A stretch of DNA of 64,000 nucleotides. Origin: Pseudomonadota bacterium. Its GTDB lineage: Bacteria > Pseudomonadota > Alphaproteobacteria > Rhizobiales > Xanthobacteraceae. The stretch lies in contig JAEWFG010000370.1 in assembly GCA_023388935.1 (NCBI GenBank), positions 1 to 64,000 of the forward strand, written 5' to 3'. Within the stretch, counting starts at the first letter, position 1. Every line of letters starts with the position of its first letter. Below, piece after piece: positions 34,902 through 44,414 of this stretch. The position numbers and the translations under genes were made by a program. The notes below the pieces were generated by a model that searched no databases, was not told the DNA's origin, and saw nothing but the letters and a program-made list of their open reading frames with translations.

Positions 34902-35810
34902 TCAACGCCCTTTCGCTGAAAGCTTGTAGATCTCCAGCGCATCCGCTTCCGCGCCTCGCGCGGCCTTGGCCAGCCTGAAGAGCTGCCCGGCCAACGATGC
35001 CATTGGTACGGGCGTCGATGTCGTCCGCGCGACATCGGCGACCGTATCGAGGTCCTTGAGCATCGTGGCGATGTGACCGAGCGGCGGCGAGTGAATGCCC
35101 TGGACCATCCGCGGCACGAAGAGCTGAAGCGGAATGGAATCCGCGAAGCCGCCGGCCAGCGCTTCGGGCAATCGGCTGGCGTCAATCCCGGCATTCACGG
35201 CGAGTCGCGTTGCTTCCGCAAGCACGGCCATCGCACATCCGACGATCACCTGGTTGCAGAGTTTTGTGGTCTGGCCGGCGCCGGTAGGGCCCATATGGGT
35301 GAACCTGCGCGCCATGGCCAGCACATAAGGCCGCGCCCTCTCGATGTCGGCTGCGTCTCCGCCGGCCATGATCGCGAGCGTGCCTTCCTCGGCGCCCTTC
35401 GTCCCGCCGGAAACCGGCGCATCGATCCAGCCTGCACCGTTCGCAGCCTTCAGTCGCGTTGCAAGATCTCGCGCGGCGTCGGGATGGATGGACGAGAAGT
35501 CGACGACAAGCTTGCCTGCGCCGGGAGCCGCTGCAAGACCCTCAGGCCCGAAGATCACCTCTTCGACGGCAGCGGCATCCGTCACGCACATGAAGACGAT
35601 CTCCGCGTTCGCCAACAGGTCACGAGGCGTGGCTGCGCGCTTGGCGCCAGCCTCGACGAGCGGAGACACCTTACCCTCCGAACGGTTCCAGACAGAAACT
35701 TGATGGCCAGCCTTGAGCAGGCGCCGGGTCATGGGGCCCCCCATGAGTCCAAGGCCGAGATAGCCGAGCCTATCGAGGCCTTGCGGGTTTGCCTTGCTCA
35801 TATCAGCCAT
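34902..35810 (-). CDS. NAD(P)-dependent beta-hydroxyacid dehydrogenase
   Basis: A 302-residue 3-hydroxyisobutyrate dehydrogenase/tartronate-semialdehyde reductase family enzyme. N-terminal Rossmann motif LGYLGLGLMGGPMTRRLLKA, substrate motif IDAPVSGGTKGAEEGTL, and catalytic Lys in GQTTKLCNQVIVG are all present. It interconverts a beta-hydroxyacid and a semialdehyde. ATG 35810 is chosen because GAAGGAGG precedes it at 7 nt. It is transcribed opposite to its neighbours and divergent from the binding-protein gene, so it may share control with the importer. Confidence 0.85.
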   Translation of the reverse strand: MADMSKANPQGLDRLGYLGLGLMGGPMTRRLLKAGHQVSVWNRSEGKVSPLVEAGAKRAATPRDLLANAEIVFMCVTDAAAVEEVIFGPEGLAAAPGAGKLVVDFSSIHPDAARDLATRLKAANGAGWIDAPVSGGTKGAEEGTLAIMAGGDAADIERARPYVLAMARRFTHMGPTGAGQTTKLCNQVIVGCAMAVLAEATRLAVNAGIDASRLPEALAGGFADSIPLQLFVPRMVQGIHSPPLGHIATMLKDLDTVADVARTTSTPVPMASLAGQLFRLAKAARGAEADALEIYKLSAKGR

Positions 35811-35975
35811 AGGTTGCCTCCTTCTGTCGCGGCGCAACGCCGCTTTATCATACTTTGCAGACCGAACGGCGAAACCGCCTGGCTCGCATGGCTTGCCTGA
35901 CTGTTTGAACCATGAAACATTTGAGGCGGTCGGATTGGGGGCGCCGGTCGGCGCCGGAGCAGCGGAGTGGGCACG

Positions 35976-36959
35976 ATGCGAACCGTTTCGAAGTGGATCC
36001 TGGCTATGGGGGCGGCGGCGGCCGTGAGCGCGGGCGCAGCCCCATCATGGGCGCAGCAAACGATCCGCGTCGGCTGGACGATCCCGGCCGAGGAATCCAA
36101 ATACTGGATGATGCGCCGTCCGGCTGAATTTCCGGATATCGGCAAGACCTACAACATCGAATGGACCCAATTCCAGGGCACTGCGCCGATGACGCAGGCG
36201 CTGGCGGCAGGTGCACTGGATTGCGCGACACAAGCGCCGCTGTCGCTTGCCAACGGCGTGGTCGGCGGCAATCTCAAGGCCTACATCGTGGCGCAGCACG
36301 TCTTCGAGAAGCCCGGCGGCTTTTCGGTCTATTGGGCAGTGAAGGACGATTCGCCGATCAAGACGATTGCCGATCTCAAGGGCAAGACGGTCGGCATTTC
36401 CGTGATCGGTGGCGGCACGCAAGGCCCCTTCGACCTGCTGCTCAAGCAGAATGGCGTCGATCCGGCCAGGGACATCAAGCTGGTCGAAGTCGGCTTTGCC
36501 GTCTCCGAAGATGCGCTGCGTCAGGGGCGCGTTGATGCGGTCAACATGAACCAGCCGTTTGCCGCGCGTGCGGAGGCTAAGGGCGGCACAAGGAAACTGT
36601 TCTCGCTATCGCAGGCCATGCCGAACATCGTGCACATCCTGGAAGCCTGCCGTGCCGATTTCGTCGACAAGAACCCGGAGTTGGTCAAGGCTTATGTCCG
36701 CGACATCACGTCAGGCATGAAAAAGGCGCTGGCAAACCGCGAAGAGACCTTGAAGGTCGTGTCCGAAGTGCTGAAAGCCCCCATTCCGGTGCTCGATACT
36801 TACCTGCTCAAGGACAACGATTTCGGCCGCGATCCCGGCGCGGCCCCGAACTTCCCGGCGATCCAGAAGATGCTCGACATCTATGCGGAGACGGGGATGC
36901 TGCCTAAGCTGGACGCTACGCAGTTCAAGCACCCGACGATCGTCGCGCCGCTGCAATAG
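35976..36959 (+). CDS. ABC transporter substrate-binding protein, SsuA/TauA-like (NMT1 family)
   Basis: A 327-residue periplasmic binding protein with a signal peptide of about 26 residues (ending PSWA). The mature part has IRVGWTIPAEESKYWMMRRP, then APMTQALAAGALDCATQAPL and ADLKGKTVGISVIGGGTQGP, typical of nitrate/sulfonate/taurine/thiamine-precursor binding proteins. The ligand is not evident. GCGGAG lies 9 nt before ATG 35976; GTG 35967 is an alternative. The IlvD gene lies between it and the cognate ATPase/permease genes. Confidence 0.82.
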   Translation: MRTVSKWILAMGAAAAVSAGAAPSWAQQTIRVGWTIPAEESKYWMMRRPAEFPDIGKTYNIEWTQFQGTAPMTQALAAGALDCATQAPLSLANGVVGGNLKAYIVAQHVFEKPGGFSVYWAVKDDSPIKTIADLKGKTVGISVIGGGTQGPFDLLLKQNGVDPARDIKLVEVGFAVSEDALRQGRVDAVNMNQPFAARAEAKGGTRKLFSLSQAMPNIVHILEACRADFVDKNPELVKAYVRDITSGMKKALANREETLKVVSEVLKAPIPVLDTYLLKDNDFGRDPGAAPNFPAIQKMLDIYAETGMLPKLDATQFKHPTIVAPLQ

Positions 36960-37037
36960 ACGACCGAGCGAATTGTCACAACGAGGAGATCGCGGCGTCC
37001 CGGCTGGTCCGGGACGTTGCATGAAAAAGATGTGCGT

Positions 37038-38732
37038 ATGAAGAAGTTGCGATCACGGGTCACGACAGATGGCCTCGACCGGGCCCCGCACCGCGCGTTC
37101 ATGCGCGCAATGGGGCTCGACGATGCTGCTATTGCTAAGCCGATGGTGGGCGTCGTCAGCATGAAGGGCGAACAGACGCCCTGTAACATGACTCACGACT
37201 TCCAGGTGGCCGCGGCCAAGACGGGAATCGAGGAGGCCGGCGGCACGCCGCGGGAATTCTCGACCGTGTCGGTCTCCGACGGCATCAGCATGAATCACGA
37301 GGGAATGAAGTTCTCCCTGTTTTCGCGCGAACTGATCGCCGACTCGATCGAAGCCGTGGTCCACGGTCTAGCCTACGATGCGTTGATCGGATACGGCGGA
37401 TGCGACAAGACGCTTCCCGGCGTGATGATGGGCATGGTTCGCTGCAACGTGCCGTCCATTTTCATCTACGGCGGCAGTTCGCTGCCAGGCCGCGTTGACG
37501 GGCGGACCCTGACGGTGCTCGACTCCTACGAGGCCGTCGGCAGCTTCATGACTGGAGAGATCGACGGCGCCACGCTCGAGCGGATCGAGCGCGCCTGTCT
37601 GCCGACCATCGGCGCGTGCGCCGGCCAGTTCACCGCGAACACCATGGGGATGGTGTCGGAGGCGATGGGCCTCACCATTCCCAATGTCTCGATGGTGCCA
37701 GGTGTCTATGCCGAACGCGCCCAGATATCGCGACGCGCCGGGCGGCTGATCATGGAGATGCTGGAACGTGGCGGGCCACTGCCACGCGACATCGTCACGC
37801 GGAAATCCCTGGAGAACGGCGCAGCGATAGTTGCCGCCACGGGCGGCTCGACCAATGCCGCCCTACATCTGCCGGCGATAGCGAACGAGGCCGGCATCGC
37901 GTTCACGATCGATGATGTCGGCGAGGTCTTTACCAGGACACCGCTGATCGGAAACCTGCGGCCAGGCGGCAAATACACGGCAAAGGATGTCTACGACATC
38001 GGCGGCGCGGCCGTTGTGATCCGCGAGCTGATTCAGAGCGGGCATATCGATGGCAGTTGTTTGTCCGTCACGGGCCGCACGCTTACGGAAGAATATGGCG
38101 CGGCCAATGCGCCCGATGGCGAGGTTGTTTACGCGGTTCGCGCACCGATCATGCCCGACGGTGGCGTGGCCGTGCTGAAGGGAAACCTCTGTCCCGATGG
38201 TGCGGTGATCAAGGTCGCAGGCCTGAAGAGCCAGTTCTTCGAAGGCGTCGCACGCGTTTTTGAGGACGAGGAGGCTTGCGTCGCAGCGGTGCGCGATCGC
38301 AGCTACAAGGCGGGCGAGGTGCTGGTGATCCGCAACGAGGGGCCGGTCGGTGGCCCCGGCATGCGCGAGATGCTCGGCGTGACCGCGCTGATTTATGGGC
38401 AGGGCATGGGCGAGAAAGTGGCCTTGATCACCGATGGCAGGTTCTCCGGCGCGACCCGCGGCATGTGCATTGGTTACGTGTCCCCCGAAGCATTTGTTGG
38501 CGGTCCGCTAGCGTTTGTTCGCGACGGGGACAAGATCCGGATTGATGCCGCAAACCGGCGGATGGATGTGCTGGTCGACGAGCAGGAACTCGTTGCTCGC
38601 CGGCGCGATTGGAAGCCACGGCCGCCTCGTCACCGCGCAGGTGCGCTCGCGAAATATGCGCGACTGGTTGGCCAGGCGCCGGGCGGAGCTGTTACGCATG
38701 AGGGCCCGGCGGAATGGCCCTGGTTCGAATGA
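37038..38732 (+). CDS. IlvD/Edd family dehydratase
   Basis: A 564-residue dehydratase. Iron-sulfur ligand regions are IGYGGCDKTLPGVMMGMV and IGACAGQFTANTMGM; VAATGGSTNAALHLPAIANE and LITDGRFSGATRGMCIGYVS are further family markers. The family covers dihydroxy-acid dehydratase, 6-phosphogluconate dehydratase and sugar-acid dehydratases. Embedding in an import/catabolism locus rather than with ilv genes favours a catabolic hydroxy-acid or sugar-acid substrate. Start at ATG 37038; GTG 37032 and TTG 37017 are also in frame. Confidence 0.83.
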   Translation: MKKLRSRVTTDGLDRAPHRAFMRAMGLDDAAIAKPMVGVVSMKGEQTPCNMTHDFQVAAAKTGIEEAGGTPREFSTVSVSDGISMNHEGMKFSLFSRELIADSIEAVVHGLAYDALIGYGGCDKTLPGVMMGMVRCNVPSIFIYGGSSLPGRVDGRTLTVLDSYEAVGSFMTGEIDGATLERIERACLPTIGACAGQFTANTMGMVSEAMGLTIPNVSMVPGVYAERAQISRRAGRLIMEMLERGGPLPRDIVTRKSLENGAAIVAATGGSTNAALHLPAIANEAGIAFTIDDVGEVFTRTPLIGNLRPGGKYTAKDVYDIGGAAVVIRELIQSGHIDGSCLSVTGRTLTEEYGAANAPDGEVVYAVRAPIMPDGGVAVLKGNLCPDGAVIKVAGLKSQFFEGVARVFEDEEACVAAVRDRSYKAGEVLVIRNEGPVGGPGMREMLGVTALIYGQGMGEKVALITDGRFSGATRGMCIGYVSPEAFVGGPLAFVRDGDKIRIDAANRRMDVLVDEQELVARRRDWKPRPPRHRAGALAKYARLVGQAPGGAVTHEGPAEWPWFE

Positions 38733-38857
38733 CGCGCCGAACCAGTGTGGAAGCAGCCAGTCGTCTGGCAAGTTTCTTGCTAAGCTCGTGCCGCTGAAGG
38801 AGGACTGTCAGCAAGTTAACGACGCAACGTGCGCGCGCGAGTGAAGCTAGAGACGGG

Positions 38858-39703
38858 ATGAGGGTCGTGCCTTCGAGATCGAGTGAATGGGTGAGACCGG
38901 TGGCATCGCAGAAACCGGCTTCCGCGATTATCGAGATCGACCGCGTGTCGCAGGTTTTTCAGACCTCGGCGCGCAAGGATCATTTGGCGTTATCGGACAT
39001 CTCGCTGACGATCGAAGAAGGGGCCTTCGTCTCCATCCTCGGTCCATCCGGTTGCGGCAAGTCGACATTGCTTTACATCGTCGGTGGCTTCGTCAGCCCA
39101 ACCAGCGGTGCGGCCAAGATAAAGGGACAGGCAATCACGGGGCCCGGGCCGGATCGCGGACCGGTGTTCCAGGAATTTGCGCTGTTTCCGTGGAAGACCG
39201 TGCTGGGCAATGTGATGTATGGCCCGCGCCAGCAAGGTGTGCACGCCACCGAGGCCGAAGCGCAGAGTCGGGCCTTGATCGAGATGGTCGGCCTCAAGGG
39301 CTATGAGAACTTCTATCCCAAGGAGCTGTCGGGCGGCATGAAGCAGCGTGTGGCTCTGGCCCGAACGCTTGCCTACCACCCCGAGGTCCTGTTGATGGAT
39401 GAGCCGTTCGGCGCGCTCGACGCCCACACGCGGACACGCTTGCAGAACGACCTATTGAACATCTGGGAGCGTGACCGCAAGACGGTGCTGTTCGTCACCC
39501 ATTCGGTCGACGAGGCGGTCTTCCTGTCGGACAAGGTCGTGATGATGTCGAAATCTCCCGGTCGCATCCGGCAGGTCATCGACATCGATCTGCCGCGGCC
39601 GCGCCGGCGCAACGAACTTTTGCTCGATCCGGGCTACCAAAATTATGTCGTCGATATCGAACGCATGTTTGATGAGAGCGACGAAGCCGGATCTCCTTCA
39701 TGA
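38858..39703 (+). CDS. ABC transporter ATPase, SsuB/TauB-like
   Basis: A 281-residue nucleotide-binding subunit: Walker A LGPSGCGKST, Q-loop FQEFALFPW, signature LSGGMKQRVALART, Walker B VLLMDEPFGALD and switch THSVDEAVFLSD. It powers import with the two permeases that follow; its stop overlaps the first permease start by 4 nt. The start may instead be a GTG at 38891 after a short leader. Together with the binding protein this is a complete SsuABC/TauABC-type importer. Confidence 0.88.
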   Translation: MRVVPSRSSEWVRPVASQKPASAIIEIDRVSQVFQTSARKDHLALSDISLTIEEGAFVSILGPSGCGKSTLLYIVGGFVSPTSGAAKIKGQAITGPGPDRGPVFQEFALFPWKTVLGNVMYGPRQQGVHATEAEAQSRALIEMVGLKGYENFYPKELSGGMKQRVALARTLAYHPEVLLMDEPFGALDAHTRTRLQNDLLNIWERDRKTVLFVTHSVDEAVFLSDKVVMMSKSPGRIRQVIDIDLPRPRRRNELLLDPGYQNYVVDIERMFDESDEAGSPS

Positions 39704-40485
39704 TGTCCGCGGCTGTCTTGACCAGACGGGCTGCCCCGGTGCTGGCTTGCATCGGATTGCTGGCGGGGTGGCAGGTCGCATCGATCGTGCTGAAGAATGA
39801 CAGCTTTCCAACGGCGATCGAGGCGATCCGCGCGATCCCGGACATCCTTGGTGACAAGGAATCGCTGATCAACATCCTGGCCTCGCTCCGCCGCATGGCG
39901 ATCGGGTTCGGCATAGCCGTGCTCGTTTCGATTCCACTCGGCCTTTTGATGGGGCGCAGCCGGGCGGTCGCGGCCTTCTTCAACCCGCTCCTGATGGTGA
40001 TCTATCCGGTGCCAAAAGCGGCCCTGATGCCCATCATCATGCTGTGGCTGGGCGTCGGCGACATCACGAAGACACTGGTGATCTTCCTCGGCGTCAGCTT
40101 GCCGGTGATCTATCACAGCTTCGAGGGCGCCAAGGCGGTCGAAGAGAAGATCCTGTGGTCCGGCGCGGCGATGGGCCTCTCGGCTGCGCAGCGCCTGGTG
40201 CGGATCGTATTGCCCGCGGCGCTTCCGGAAATCCTGACCGGGTGCCGTACCGGGCTGGTGCTGGCGCTGATCACGATGATCACCAGCGAAATGATCGCCC
40301 GCCAGTCCGGGGCCGGGAACATCCTGTTTAATGCGCTCGACATGGGCCAATACGACACCGTCTTTGCGATGATCATCATCGTGGGAGCCATGGGAATCTG
40401 CCTCGATGCGATCTTCGAGCGGGTTCGTGCCAGGCTCGTGCGCTGGTCCGAGCCTCAGTTCGACATTCCGCTGAGCTTCTCATGA
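39700..40485 (+). CDS. ABC transporter permease, SsuC/TauC-like (first)
   Basis: A 261-residue inner-membrane permease with about six membrane segments and an EAA-type loop, AAMGLSAAQRLVRIVLPAAL. It overlaps the ATPase gene and the next permease gene by 4 nt at each end (ATGA), so translation is coupled. Two different permease genes suggest a heterodimeric channel, while typical Ssu/Tau importers use one permease type. Confidence 0.86.
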   Translation: MMSAAVLTRRAAPVLACIGLLAGWQVASIVLKNDSFPTAIEAIRAIPDILGDKESLINILASLRRMAIGFGIAVLVSIPLGLLMGRSRAVAAFFNPLLMVIYPVPKAALMPIIMLWLGVGDITKTLVIFLGVSLPVIYHSFEGAKAVEEKILWSGAAMGLSAAQRLVRIVLPAALPEILTGCRTGLVLALITMITSEMIARQSGAGNILFNALDMGQYDTVFAMIIIVGAMGICLDAIFERVRARLVRWSEPQFDIPLSFS

Positions 40486-41249
40486 TATCGCGACTTCTCT
40501 CAGCAAACGTCATCCTTGGGCTCGCGCCGATCGTGCTGGTGATCGCGGTGTGGCAGGGCCTCGTCTCGTCAGGCTTTGCACCTGCCGTCCTGTTGCCGCC
40601 GCCCGGATCCGTCTTCGGCCGGTTGCTCCAGCAACTCGTGACGTGGACGTTTCAGCAGGAGATCGCGGCGACCCTGATCCGGCTGTTTGCTGGCTTCGCG
40701 ATCGCGGTTGTGCTCGGGGTCGGCATTGGCATCGCGGCCGCCGCCAGCCCTGCGATCAATGCCGTGGTTCGGCCGATCGTGCGCGTCCTGGCGCCGTTGC
40801 CAAAGGTTGCGCTCTATCCGGCACTCCTGCTGCTGCTCGGTTTCGGCCATGGATCCAAGATCACGCTGGTGGCGGCGGACGCACTCTTTCCCATTCTGCT
40901 GTCCACTTACTACGGAGCGTCGACCGTCGAGCAAAAGCTGATTTGGTCGGCCATGGCGGCGGGAACCCCGCGCTACGAAATCCTCTTCAAGGTGGTGTTG
41001 CCGGCGGCGATGCCGTCAATCCTGACCGGCTGTCGGATCGGCCTTGTCATTTCCTGTATCGTGGTGTTTCTGGCCGAGATGATCACGTCGACGGATGGAC
41101 TGGGGCATGCCCTGATCACGGCGGCCCGGACCTTTCAGGCCGTCGACATGTTTGTGCCGCTGATCACGATCTCGCTGCTGGGCTTGATCCTGAATGGCCT
41201 GTTGGGAGCCGTGCGATCCTATCTGCTCCGGGGCTTCCCAGAGGCGTAA
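40482..41249 (+). CDS. ABC transporter permease, SsuC/TauC-like (second)
   Basis: A 255-residue permease with about six membrane segments and the EAA-like loop SAMAAGTPRYEILFKVVLPA. It shares the same family as the preceding permease but is clearly diverged in sequence, so the two are likely paralogous halves of one channel. The NicX-like gene starts 37 nt downstream. Confidence 0.85.
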   Translation: MISRLLSANVILGLAPIVLVIAVWQGLVSSGFAPAVLLPPPGSVFGRLLQQLVTWTFQQEIAATLIRLFAGFAIAVVLGVGIGIAAAASPAINAVVRPIVRVLAPLPKVALYPALLLLLGFGHGSKITLVAADALFPILLSTYYGASTVEQKLIWSAMAAGTPRYEILFKVVLPAAMPSILTGCRIGLVISCIVVFLAEMITSTDGLGHALITAARTFQAVDMFVPLITISLLGLILNGLLGAVRSYLLRGFPEA

Positions 41250-41286
41250 CGAACTGAACAGAAAACGACGATACCGGGAGTGAACC

Positions 41287-42333
41287 ATGCTGGCTGATCG
41301 CATCGAAGCAAAATGGATCGACGCGTTTTGCGAGATTTTTGAGCGATGCGCCGTCAAGGCCGGCGATACCGCGGCGATCCTTTCGGAAACGCAATCGCGC
41401 GCGCTGAATGTGCATCTGGCAGAACTCGCCTTGTTGCGCATGGGTGCGCGGCCATTTCATGTGGTGATGCCGACCCCGCGCAACCGTCACGTCGTGCCGG
41501 TTCGCTCGACGGGGGCGAGCGAGGCGATCCAGCGGCTTGGTCCAGTCATCACTGCGCTTCAGCAGGCTGGCTTTGTGGTGGACTGCACCATCGAGGGCCT
41601 GATGCATGCGGTAGAGACGCCGGAGATCCTCAAGGCCGGCGCACGAATTCTGGTAATTTCCAACGAGCATCCCGAAGCGCTGGAGCGGATGGTGCCGGAC
41701 ACGGCGCTCGAGAAGCGTGTTCGTGCCGCCGCAAAGATGCTGCGTGGGACCAAGCGGATGCGCGTGACATCGAAGGCCGGTACGGCGCTCGATGTGGATA
41801 TGGTTGGAGCTTCAACGGTCGGCGTATGGGGTTGGACCGACAAGCCGGGCACGCTGGCGCACTGGCCGGGCGGCATCGTCGTCAGTTTTCCCAAGAGCGG
41901 AACGATCAACGGCACGCTGGTGATGGCGCCGGGCGACATCAACCTCACCTTCAAGCGGTACCTGGCGTCGCCGGTGAAGATGACGCTGAAGGACGATTAT
42001 GTCGTCAAGCTGGAAGGCGAGGGTACGGATGCGGCAATGATGCGCGCCTATCTCGCCGCCTGGGGCGATCGGGAAGCCTATGCGGTGTCGCATGTCGGCT
42101 TCGGCATGAATCCAGGCGCGCGCTACGAAGCGCTCTCGATGTATGATCAGCGGGACACCAACGGCACGGAGATTCGCGCCGTCTCCGGCAACTTCCTGTT
42201 TTCGACCGGCGCGAACGAATTCGCCGGCCGCTACACCGCGGGCCATTTCGACTTGCCGATGATGGGAACGACCATCGAGCTCGATGGTGTTGCGGTGGTG
42301 CGGGAAGGTGTGCTGCAGGACGTCTTCGGCTAG
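41287..42333 (+). CDS. M29-fold protein, NicX (2,5-dihydroxypyridine 5,6-dioxygenase)-like
   Basis: A 348-residue protein, close to the 350 residues of NicX from Pseudomonas putida. The NicX iron ligands (His265, His318, Asp320, from the published enzyme) have counterparts His269 (VSHVGFGMNPG), His320 and Asp322 (TAGHFDLPMMG). The same fold occurs in M29 aminopeptidases (leucyl aminopeptidase T), so peptidase activity cannot be excluded. Its place at the end of an importer operon near a two-component ring hydroxylase fits ring cleavage of a dihydroxylated N-heterocycle. CGGGAGTG precedes ATG 41287. Overlaps the end of the convergent dehydrogenase gene by 4 nt. Confidence 0.7.
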   Translation: MLADRIEAKWIDAFCEIFERCAVKAGDTAAILSETQSRALNVHLAELALLRMGARPFHVVMPTPRNRHVVPVRSTGASEAIQRLGPVITALQQAGFVVDCTIEGLMHAVETPEILKAGARILVISNEHPEALERMVPDTALEKRVRAAAKMLRGTKRMRVTSKAGTALDVDMVGASTVGVWGWTDKPGTLAHWPGGIVVSFPKSGTINGTLVMAPGDINLTFKRYLASPVKMTLKDDYVVKLEGEGTDAAMMRAYLAAWGDREAYAVSHVGFGMNPGARYEALSMYDQRDTNGTEIRAVSGNFLFSTGANEFAGRYTAGHFDLPMMGTTIELDGVAVVREGVLQDVFG

Positions 42334-43322
42334 TTGCGGTCGAGCACCGGCGGTCGGGCCAGGTCAAAGTGCCGGAGCAGATCGACCATGGCCTGTAGCC
42401 GCTTTACACGATAAGCATCGACGTCAAGGCCGGAATAGTCGAGGAAGCCTGCGCCTGTTCGCAGGCCGATCCGGCCTTCGTGCATGTTTCTTGAAATCAC
42501 GTCAGGCGCGCGATAGCGCTCGCTGCCAAGCGCGCCTTCGAGGTAGCGGCTGGCATAGTACAGGATATCGCCGCCGCCCCAGTCGATGAATTCGAGCAAC
42601 CCAAGCACCGCATAGCGGAAGCCGAAACCGTAGCGGATTGCCTTGTCGATCTCTTCCGCGCTGGCGACGCCTTCCTCGACCATGCGCGCGGCTTCATTCA
42701 TCGCCAGTGCCTGGATGCGGGGGACGATAAACCCTGGTGTTGCCGCACAGACCACCGGCACCTTGCCGATGCCTTCGAGCAACGCCTTGACCTCGCCGGT
42801 GATGGCGGGATCGGTGGTTTTACCCGGTGAAACCTCCACCAGCGGGATCAGATAGGCTGGATTGAGCCAGTGCACGTTAAGAAAGCGGTGAGGGTTCACG
42901 ACCGCGTCCGACAGATCGTCGACGAGGATGGTCGACGTGGTCGAGGCAATGATCGTATCCGGGCCGACTTGCCTTGATGCGGACCCCAGCACTTCGCGTT
43001 TGAGTTCGACGACCTCGGGAACGCCTTCGAAAACAATTCCCGCATCGGATAGCGCTGCGCCGCTTTGGCTGGCCGACACCACCGAGACCCGCGCGATGAG
43101 CGGGTCGACGTCTGCCTCGGTCAGCAGCCCCAGGTTTGACAGGCTGGTGAATGTCTTTTTGACCTCGCCGAGCGCTTCCGTTTCCAGCTTGGCGAAATCC
43201 TCCGTTGAACGCACCTTGACGTCTATCATCGTGACCGTGTGTCCCGCGTACGCGAAAGCGACGGCAATGCCGCGGCCCATGCGGCCGACCCCGAGACAGG
43301 CGATGTTCGCGCGGCTGGTCAT
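42330..43322 (-). CDS. 3-hydroxyacyl-CoA dehydrogenase family protein
   Basis: A 330-residue NAD-dependent dehydrogenase of the 3-hydroxybutyryl-CoA dehydrogenase (HAD) family. Rossmann motif CLGVGRMGRGIAVAFAYAG, catalytic region STTSTILVDDLSD followed by FLNVHWLNPAYLIPLVEVSP (active-site His) and a C-terminal helical domain with GAGFLDYSG. Last gene of the minus-strand operon 48064-42330; it begins 3 nt after the preceding stop. In a CoA-ester pathway it would oxidise a 3-hydroxyacyl-CoA derived from the opened ring. Confidence 0.84.
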   Translation of the reverse strand: MTSRANIACLGVGRMGRGIAVAFAYAGHTVTMIDVKVRSTEDFAKLETEALGEVKKTFTSLSNLGLLTEADVDPLIARVSVVSASQSGAALSDAGIVFEGVPEVVELKREVLGSASRQVGPDTIIASTTSTILVDDLSDAVVNPHRFLNVHWLNPAYLIPLVEVSPGKTTDPAITGEVKALLEGIGKVPVVCAATPGFIVPRIQALAMNEAARMVEEGVASAEEIDKAIRYGFGFRYAVLGLLEFIDWGGGDILYYASRYLEGALGSERYRAPDVISRNMHEGRIGLRTGAGFLDYSGLDVDAYRVKRLQAMVDLLRHFDLARPPVLDRN

Positions 43323-43325
43323 CGG

Positions 43326-44414
43326 TCAAAATCCCGTGCGAAGGAGCGTCTGCAGTTCGGCCCTGCCAAGATTGCCGAGTCCGAGCGCCTCGAGCGTTCG
43401 GCCGCCTTGCGCAAAATCCTCGCCGCAGATTGCGCCACCGATGGCCAGGAAAGCCTTCGCAAGCGGCGTGTCCACGCCCGCCAGCCCGGCGACGGAGATC
43501 AGCAGCGACAGTCCAAGCCGCAAATCCTCGCGCATGTAGCGGTGCTCGGTCAGAACGATGCGTTCACGCCAGTCGCCGGAGTCGGTCAGGCGGTCATGCG
43601 AGCCGCGGCCATACATCCAGATCTCGCCCTCTTTGGCGTAGTGGTGAGCAAGCGGGAAATGCGGCGCGCCGTATCCGAGCGCCTCGCGCACCGCGATCCG
43701 CTCGGCGTCGAGCGCGTCGGTCGCCCGGCGGATCGCGCCCTGAGTGCCCTCCTTATGGATGTCCCACTTTTCGAAATGCTCAATCGGACCCGCATTCATC
43801 ACGATCAGCGGCGGATGGATGATCGGGCCTGCGTTCATCAGCGCGCCGGACAACGCGTCCCCACAGGGCTCGATCGCATCAGGGAAAGCGTGTCCGATGA
43901 CTTCGAGCGCGTGCGGCGCCTGGTCGAACGGGAACACGCCAACCGGAAGCCGCTTGGCGCGGATCGTGATCGCGACTTCGAACGGCCCGTGTTTGCGGGT
44001 CAGCCAGGGCAACGTCCCCGTCTCGGCAAAGCTCGCCTTGGCGTGGTTGCCGGCATCGCGTGCGGCTCGGGCGAAGATCATCGAACCGAATGTGGCCGGC
44101 GGCAGAAAGACGACCTGGCCATCCCGCAGATGCGGAGCAAGCGAGCGCGCAATGTCTGGCTGCGCGAAGGCGGGGGCAGGGCACAAGACCAGTTCGGTGC
44201 CGCTGACGGCCTCGGAGATGTCGCTCGTGACCAGTGCCAATTGCGTGTCGTGGCGGCCGTTATGATCCTTCACCAGGATACGGGAGCCGGCGGCACGGTG
44301 GGCTGAGACCTGATCAGCGTCGCGGCGCCAGAGCCGGACCTCATGCCCCGACAGCGCAAAATCGCCTGCGGCCGCGAAAGAGCCGTTTCCCCCACCAAGA
44401 ACCGCAATCTTCAA
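43326..44414 (-). CDS. NAD/NADP octopine/nopaline dehydrogenase family protein
   Basis: A 362-residue protein. N-terminal Rossmann domain KIAVLGGGNGSFAAAGDFAL, then an opine-dehydrogenase helical domain with NAGPIIHPPLIVMNAGPIEH and EALGYGAPHFPLAHHYAKEG, which carries the family's His. The TTG start at 44414 has GGAGAAG upstream and overlaps the ligase stop (TTGA). Opine dehydrogenases reductively condense amino acids with keto acids, or reverse this. In this operon an oxidoreductase acting on an amino or keto acid intermediate is plausible, but no function is assigned. Confidence 0.78.
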   Translation of the reverse strand: MKIAVLGGGNGSFAAAGDFALSGHEVRLWRRDADQVSAHRAAGSRILVKDHNGRHDTQLALVTSDISEAVSGTELVLCPAPAFAQPDIARSLAPHLRDGQVVFLPPATFGSMIFARAARDAGNHAKASFAETGTLPWLTRKHGPFEVAITIRAKRLPVGVFPFDQAPHALEVIGHAFPDAIEPCGDALSGALMNAGPIIHPPLIVMNAGPIEHFEKWDIHKEGTQGAIRRATDALDAERIAVREALGYGAPHFPLAHHYAKEGEIWMYGRGSHDRLTDSGDWRERIVLTEHRYMREDLRLGLSLLISVAGLAGVDTPLAKAFLAIGGAICGEDFAQGGRTLEALGLGNLGRAELQTLLRTGF

